Part shown: piece by piece, positions 21,562 to 24,958 of the stretch
Layout of the letters: each line of letters begins with the position of its first letter
Position numbering within the stretch: the stretch's first letter is position 1
Virus record (IMG/VR): IMGVR_UViG_3300030104_006918
Location: 1 to 24,958 of that record
Strand: one strand, 5' to 3'
Length of the DNA stretch: 24,958 nucleotides
Origin: a virus
Program-made: the position numbers and the translations under genes
The notes under the pieces: model-generated
What the model was told of the DNA's origin: nothing
What the model saw: only the letters and a program-made list of their open reading frames with translations
Database searches by the model: none

Positions 21562-21587
21562 GTTTCCCAACAAAAAATTTAGGAAAA

Positions 21588-22883
21588 ATGAACAGAGACT
21601 TTTTAAAAGAAGCAATCGCTGATGCTAAAGCAGTCAAAGAATCTGCAATAGCAAATGCTAAAGTCGCTTTAGAAGAAGCTTTCTCTCCACAAGTTCAAGC
21701 CATGTTCGCTAGTAAAATAGAAGAAATGGAAAAAGAAGATGTGAAAGAAGCTTACGATGAAGTAGACGAAGCTAAAAAAGATGATGCTGATAAAGTTGAT
21801 GAGGAAATGTCAAATCCTGTAATGCGTAAGGGTCTTAAAGGTGATAATAAAGCCGAAAAAGAAACTGAAAAAATGCGTTTCAAAGAAGAAAAAGATGATA
21901 TGGATGAAGACATGGACTTAGATGAAATATTAGCAGAATTAGAAAAAGATGAAGATCTTAAAGAAGATGCTCGTACAGACGCTGAAGAAGAAGGCTACAA
22001 AGACGGTATGAAGGACGAAAAAGAGGACTTGAAAGAGGACGAACGTACTGATGCTGAAGAAGAAGGCTACTTAGACGGTGAAAAAGACGAGAAAGAAGAT
22101 ATGGAAGACGAGGAAGATGAAGATATCGACCTTGATGACTTATCGGAAGAAGACCTTAAGAAATTTATCGAAGACGTAATCGAAGATATGGTTAACGCTG
22201 GTGAAATTGAAGCTGGTGAATCATTCGAAGATGATGTAGACGTTGATGTTGACGTAGATGGAGAAATTGAAATAGAAGATGATGAAGAAACTTCTGTGGA
22301 TGTAGCCGAAGCTAAAGAAGACATTGATGAAGCAAAAGAAGAAGTTGACGAAAAGAAAAAACAAGGATACGATGCAAGATTGGATGATGCTGAAGGTGCT
22401 AGACATGGTAAGAAGAAACAAGATATGGCTCAAAGAAGAGCTGATTCTGAAAACATGGAAAAAGCTGACGGTAAAAGAAAATTTGCAGGAGACAAAGAAA
22501 TGGACAAAGTCAAAGAAGAATTAGCTGAAGCATACGCTACAGTTAAAACTTTAAAAACTGAGTTAAATGAAATCAACTTATTGAATGCTAAATTACTCTA
22601 CACGAACAAAGTGTTCCGTGGCAAAAACTTAACTGAATCACAAAAAGTTAAAGTATTAGGAGCTTTTGACAAAGCTGAATCTGTAAAAGAAGTAAAACTT
22701 GTGTTTGAAACTATCGATGGTAGTGTTAAAACAAAAGTATCTAATAAATCTATAAGCGAAGGCTTTAGATCTAAAGGAAGTGCTTCTAACATGACAGCAA
22801 ATAAAAAAGAGGCTAAGAAACAACCTATTGTTGAATCAGATGAGATGGTCGCTCGCTTTAAGAAATTAGCTGGAATAATCTAA
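21588..22883 (+). CDS. 22: prohead scaffold/core protein (T4 gp22-like)
   Basis: This encodes 431 residues, longer than T4 gp22 (about 270). The scaffold fills the prohead and is degraded by gp21. The N-terminus (L-K-E-A-I-A-D-A-K-A-V-K-E-S-A-I) and the helix F-S-P-Q-V-Q-A-M-F-A-S-K-I-E-E-M resemble gp22 of T4-like marine phages. The middle is very acidic. It contains a 24-residue tandem duplication (residues 122-145 and 146-169; bases 21951-22022 and 22023-22094) and a D-V-D-V-D-V-D tract. The C-terminal part returns to coiled coil and ends A-R-F-K-K-L-A-G-I-I, likely the conserved capsid-contacting end. Gene order 21-22-23 supports the assignment. The repeats probably account for much of the extra length. 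Confidence 0.88.
   Translation: MNRDFLKEAIADAKAVKESAIANAKVALEEAFSPQVQAMFASKIEEMEKEDVKEAYDEVDEAKKDDADKVDEEMSNPVMRKGLKGDNKAEKETEKMRFKEEKDDMDEDMDLDEILAELEKDEDLKEDARTDAEEEGYKDGMKDEKEDLKEDERTDAEEEGYLDGEKDEKEDMEDEEDEDIDLDDLSEEDLKKFIEDVIEDMVNAGEIEAGESFEDDVDVDVDVDGEIEIEDDEETSVDVAEAKEDIDEAKEEVDEKKKQGYDARLDDAEGARHGKKKQDMAQRRADSENMEKADGKRKFAGDKEMDKVKEELAEAYATVKTLKTELNEINLLNAKLLYTNKVFRGKNLTESQKVKVLGAFDKAESVKEVKLVFETIDGSVKTKVSNKSISEGFRSKGSASNMTANKKEAKKQPIVESDEMVARFKKLAGII
21951..22094 (+). repeat. 72-base tandem duplication in gene 22
   Basis: Two adjacent 24-codon units both begin E-D-L-K-E-D and contain R-T-D-A-E-E-E-G-Y and K-D-E-K. They differ at three residues (A/E, K/L, M/E) and at several synonymous bases, so the duplication is not brand new. 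Confidence 0.88.
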
Positions 22884-22927
22884 TTCAATTAAAAATTAAT
22901 AATAACTAAACTTAAAATTGTAAACAA

Positions 22928-24643
22928 ATGTCACAATTAAATTCTCTATTAGAAAGTGCTAATCCTTACAAGTCGCTACAAAGTGATGCGGCTAGATTAG
23001 CAAACAAATGGAATAAGACAGGTTTATTAGAAGGTATCGGTAACGAAACTGAGAAAAATAATATGTCTATTATTCTTGAAAACCAAGCTAAGCAGTTGGT
23101 AATGGAAGAAAGTAATACTGGTGGTGGTGCAGGTTCAGGAACATTTACTCCTGGAACTGGTGCTCAATGGGCTGGTGTAGCTTTACCATTAGTAAGAAAA
23201 GTATTTGGTCAAATCGCAGCAAAAGAATTTGTTTCGGTTCAACCAATGAACTTACCTTCTGGCCTAGTATTTTATCTTGATTTCCAGTATGGTACTACAA
23301 AAGAACCATTTACTGCTGGTAATTCATTATTTGGTAATACAGTAACAACTCAAACAGGTCCTATTAATGACGTAACTTCTCCATTTGGTAACACAAATGA
23401 AGGTGGTCTTTATGGTGCTGGTAGATTTGGTTACTCTATTAACAACACACAATCAGCTGCTTATAAGCCAGTATCGGCTTCAGTTGATTGGTATGTAGAT
23501 TTACAAGCTGATTCTAGCTTATCACAATCTTATACTGCAGGTGCTGTAACTAACGCTGCTGGAACAGGTATTACAGGTGCTAAGCAAATTGGTATGTTCA
23601 ACGTACCAGTAGCTTCTTTACCTAATTATGATACTAGAGCCGTAAAAGGATTCTATTTATCAGGTTCATTAGCAACTATTCCTGCAACTACAGTTCAATA
23701 CCCACAATTTACAAAAGTAACGCAATCAGCTGGTGTTGATGTAATTGCTTTCTTCGTAGATTCTGATATTGATGCTGCTGCAGCAGGTGCTGATGTTAAA
23801 GTTGTTTATACTCTTCAAACTTCTGACAATGAAAGAGGTGATTTCGAAGATGGTAACACTAACTTAAACGGAAACAATGATCCAATCACTATCCCTCAGA
23901 TTAACATTCAAATGCAATCAGAGGCTATCGTTGCTAAAACTAGAAAATTAAGAGCAGTTTGGACTCCTGAGTTCGCTCAAGATCTTAACGCTTACCATTC
24001 TCTAGATGCTGAAGCAGAATTAACTTCAATCATGAGTGAGTACATTTCATTAGAAATTGACTTAGAAATTCTTGATATGTTAATTGAATCAGCAGCAGCT
24101 GGTACAGAGTGGTGGAGTGCTCAGAACAACTTAGCAGTTGGTTCTACAGGTGTTGTAAATGCTGACTTAGGGTTCTATAACTCTCAAGGACAATGGTTCC
24201 AAACTTTAGGAACTAAAATCCAAAAGTTAAGTAACATCATTCACCAGAAAACTCTTAGAGGTGGTGCTAATTTCTTAGTATGTTCTCCAACAGTAGCTAC
24301 AATTATCGAATCTATTCCAGGATTTGCTAGTACTTCTGATGGTGATGCTGCTAAAGCTTCTTACGCTTTTGGTGTACAGAAAGCTGGTACTATCAACTCT
24401 AGATATACTGTTTATAAGAACCCTTACATGACTGAAAACACAATCCTATTAGGATTTAGAGGAGGTCAGTTCTTAGAAGCTGGTGCTGTATTTGCTCCAT
24501 ATATTCCGTTAATCATGACTCCATTAGTATACGATCCAAATACCTTTACTCCAAGAAAAGGTCTATTAACTCGTTACGCTAAGAAAGTCGTAAGACCAGA
24601 ATTCTATGGTAAAATCTTTGTTAATGGTTTAAATACTCTTTAA
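22928..24643 (+). CDS. 23: major capsid protein (T4 gp23-like)
   Basis: This encodes 571 residues, somewhat longer than T4 gp23 (521). The N-terminal delta domain (1-60) is helical, with I-I-L-E-N-Q-A-K-Q-L-V. It ends at V58-M-E60 before E-S-N-T-G-G-G, close to the position where gp21 cuts T4 gp23 (after residue 65). The mature part begins with a Gly-rich N-arm. It contains the gp23 signature V-S-V-Q-P-M-N-L-P-S-G-L-V-F (T4: V-Q-P-M-N-S-P-T-G). Later segments such as R-K-L-R-A-V-W-T-P-E-F-A-Q-D-L and N-F-L-V-C-S-P-T-V-A also fit. The gene is followed by a strong terminator. No separate gp24 vertex paralogue is seen in the window. Confidence 0.95.
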   Translation: MSQLNSLLESANPYKSLQSDAARLANKWNKTGLLEGIGNETEKNNMSIILENQAKQLVMEESNTGGGAGSGTFTPGTGAQWAGVALPLVRKVFGQIAAKEFVSVQPMNLPSGLVFYLDFQYGTTKEPFTAGNSLFGNTVTTQTGPINDVTSPFGNTNEGGLYGAGRFGYSINNTQSAAYKPVSASVDWYVDLQADSSLSQSYTAGAVTNAAGTGITGAKQIGMFNVPVASLPNYDTRAVKGFYLSGSLATIPATTVQYPQFTKVTQSAGVDVIAFFVDSDIDAAAAGADVKVVYTLQTSDNERGDFEDGNTNLNGNNDPITIPQINIQMQSEAIVAKTRKLRAVWTPEFAQDLNAYHSLDAEAELTSIMSEYISLEIDLEILDMLIESAAAGTEWWSAQNNLAVGSTGVVNADLGFYNSQGQWFQTLGTKIQKLSNIIHQKTLRGGANFLVCSPTVATIIESIPGFASTSDGDAAKASYAFGVQKAGTINSRYTVYKNPYMTENTILLGFRGGQFLEAGAVFAPYIPLIMTPLVYDPNTFTPRKGLLTRYAKKVVRPEFYGKIFVNGLNTL

Positions 24644-24672
24644 TCAATAGATTTTAAATTATAGTAATTAAG

Positions 24673-24699
24673 AGCCCCGCATTAGCGGGGCTTTTTTTA
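24673..24699 (+). terminator. strong Rho-independent terminator after gene 23
   Basis: AGCCCCGC and GCGGGGCT form a perfect eight-pair GC-rich stem around the loop ATTA, followed by a run of T. It lies about 30 bases after the capsid gene stop and is the most GC-rich patch of the intergenic DNA, as expected for an efficient terminator. Confidence 0.93.
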
Positions 24700-24730
24700 T
24701 ACTATTTGGCTACCTAGTTAGTAGTTAGTA

Positions 24731-24744
24731 TATTTATACTCAAA
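24731..24744 (+). promoter_or_regulatory. putative late promoter element TATTTATACTCAAA
   Basis: TATTTATA lies 30 bases before the ATG at 24761 and after the gene 23 terminator, which is where a new transcript must start. The bases after the octamer diverge, so only the octamer is conserved with the other sites. Confidence 0.5.
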
Positions 24745-24760
24745 CAAAACAGTTATTAAA

Positions 24761-24958
24761 ATGAAAGAAACTCCCTCACAGTTACAAATTCAAAGTTACG
24801 TAATGAATTTCCCACATACTTTTTCAACAAATGATCCAAATAATGTTTGGATGAAAGAAATGTCAGAAAAAGAATTAACAATTAATAGACCTAAAGCATA
24901 CAAACAATTTATGGATTTGTATAACTTTATGGCAGGACAATCATTAGTACATTTATTA
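24761..24958 (+). CDS. N-terminal part of an unidentified protein, possibly amidinotransferase-like
   Basis: The ATG at 24761 opens a frame that runs to the window edge (66 codons, no stop). The protein starts MKETPSQLQIQSYVMNFPHT and continues S-T-N-D-P-N-N-V-W-M-K-E-M, then K-A-Y-K-Q-F-M-D-L-Y-N-F-M and S-L-V-H-L-L. P-N-N-x-W-M and the following helix resemble the N-terminus of DDAH/amidinotransferase-like proteins I recall from phages, but the catalytic region lies beyond the window. That identification is weak. It starts a new transcription unit behind the capsid gene, with its own late-type promoter. Confidence 0.45.
   Translation, partial: MKETPSQLQIQSYVMNFPHTFSTNDPNNVWMKEMSEKELTINRPKAYKQFMDLYNFMAGQSLVHLL

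Noticed and set aside
22324-22524. Overlapping 66-codon frame within gene 22
   Set aside because: It is a Lys/Met-rich frame-shifted reading of the scaffold's Asp/Glu/Lys-rich sequence, with no independent support.

Overview
The window is part of the late (virion) region of a T4-type tailed phage (myovirus lineage). All genes lie on the + strand, the DNA is very AT-rich, and genes are tightly packed, often with TAATG stop/start overlaps. The largest gap without a gene is about 190 bases. The core is a recognisable head module: large terminase (14188-15768), portal gp20 (15798-17720), prohead protease gp21 (20799-21401), scaffold gp22 (21588-22883) and major capsid protein gp23 (22928-24643). 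Three clues point to a Bacteroidetes, probably flavobacterial, host. Starts have A-rich leaders and mostly no Shine-Dalgarno. A TTTG-N20-TATCTTTG element matches the Bacteroidetes housekeeping promoter. One exported protein has a flavobacterial-looking signal peptide (13805-14188). The host is inferred, not shown.

Layout. (1) 2-8655: virion-associated and internal-protein genes, mostly of unknown function. They include the end of a HExxH metallopeptidase, two genes with near-identical N-termini, a small basic two-Cys protein, a coiled-coil/acidic protein, a 57-residue histone-like protein, several mosaic proteins made of recurring modules, and a 22-residue peptide with nine cysteines. (2) 8693-9445: an isolated, probably abundant virion protein with its own late-type promoter and terminator. 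(3) 9575-12925: an accessory block with a COG2509-like FAD oxidoreductase, a small YwqK-like protein, a cupin, an FkbM methyltransferase and a NadR/AAA_28-like P-loop kinase. (4) 12951-14188: a capsid-targeted-looking protein and two small membrane proteins, one with unimolecular-spanin topology. (5) 14188-24643: packaging and head genes, with three larger genes where T4 has 67 and 68. (6) From 24761: the start of another gene, cut by the window edge.

How it may work together. Several unrelated proteins begin with a short amphipathic peptide ending in L/I-x-E, the signature that T4 gp21 cleaves on internal proteins carrying a capsid-targeting sequence. The gp21 homologue is encoded here. I therefore read much of the left part as a locus of head-packaged cargo, delivered with the genome. 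A repeated TATTTATA element sits 20-37 bases before seven genes or gene blocks and is the likely late promoter. A gp23-like N-arm segment in the 18602 gene, a 68-codon cassette shared by two genes, and a shared C-terminal RF/RY-x-KLxG motif suggest modular exchange between head and core proteins.
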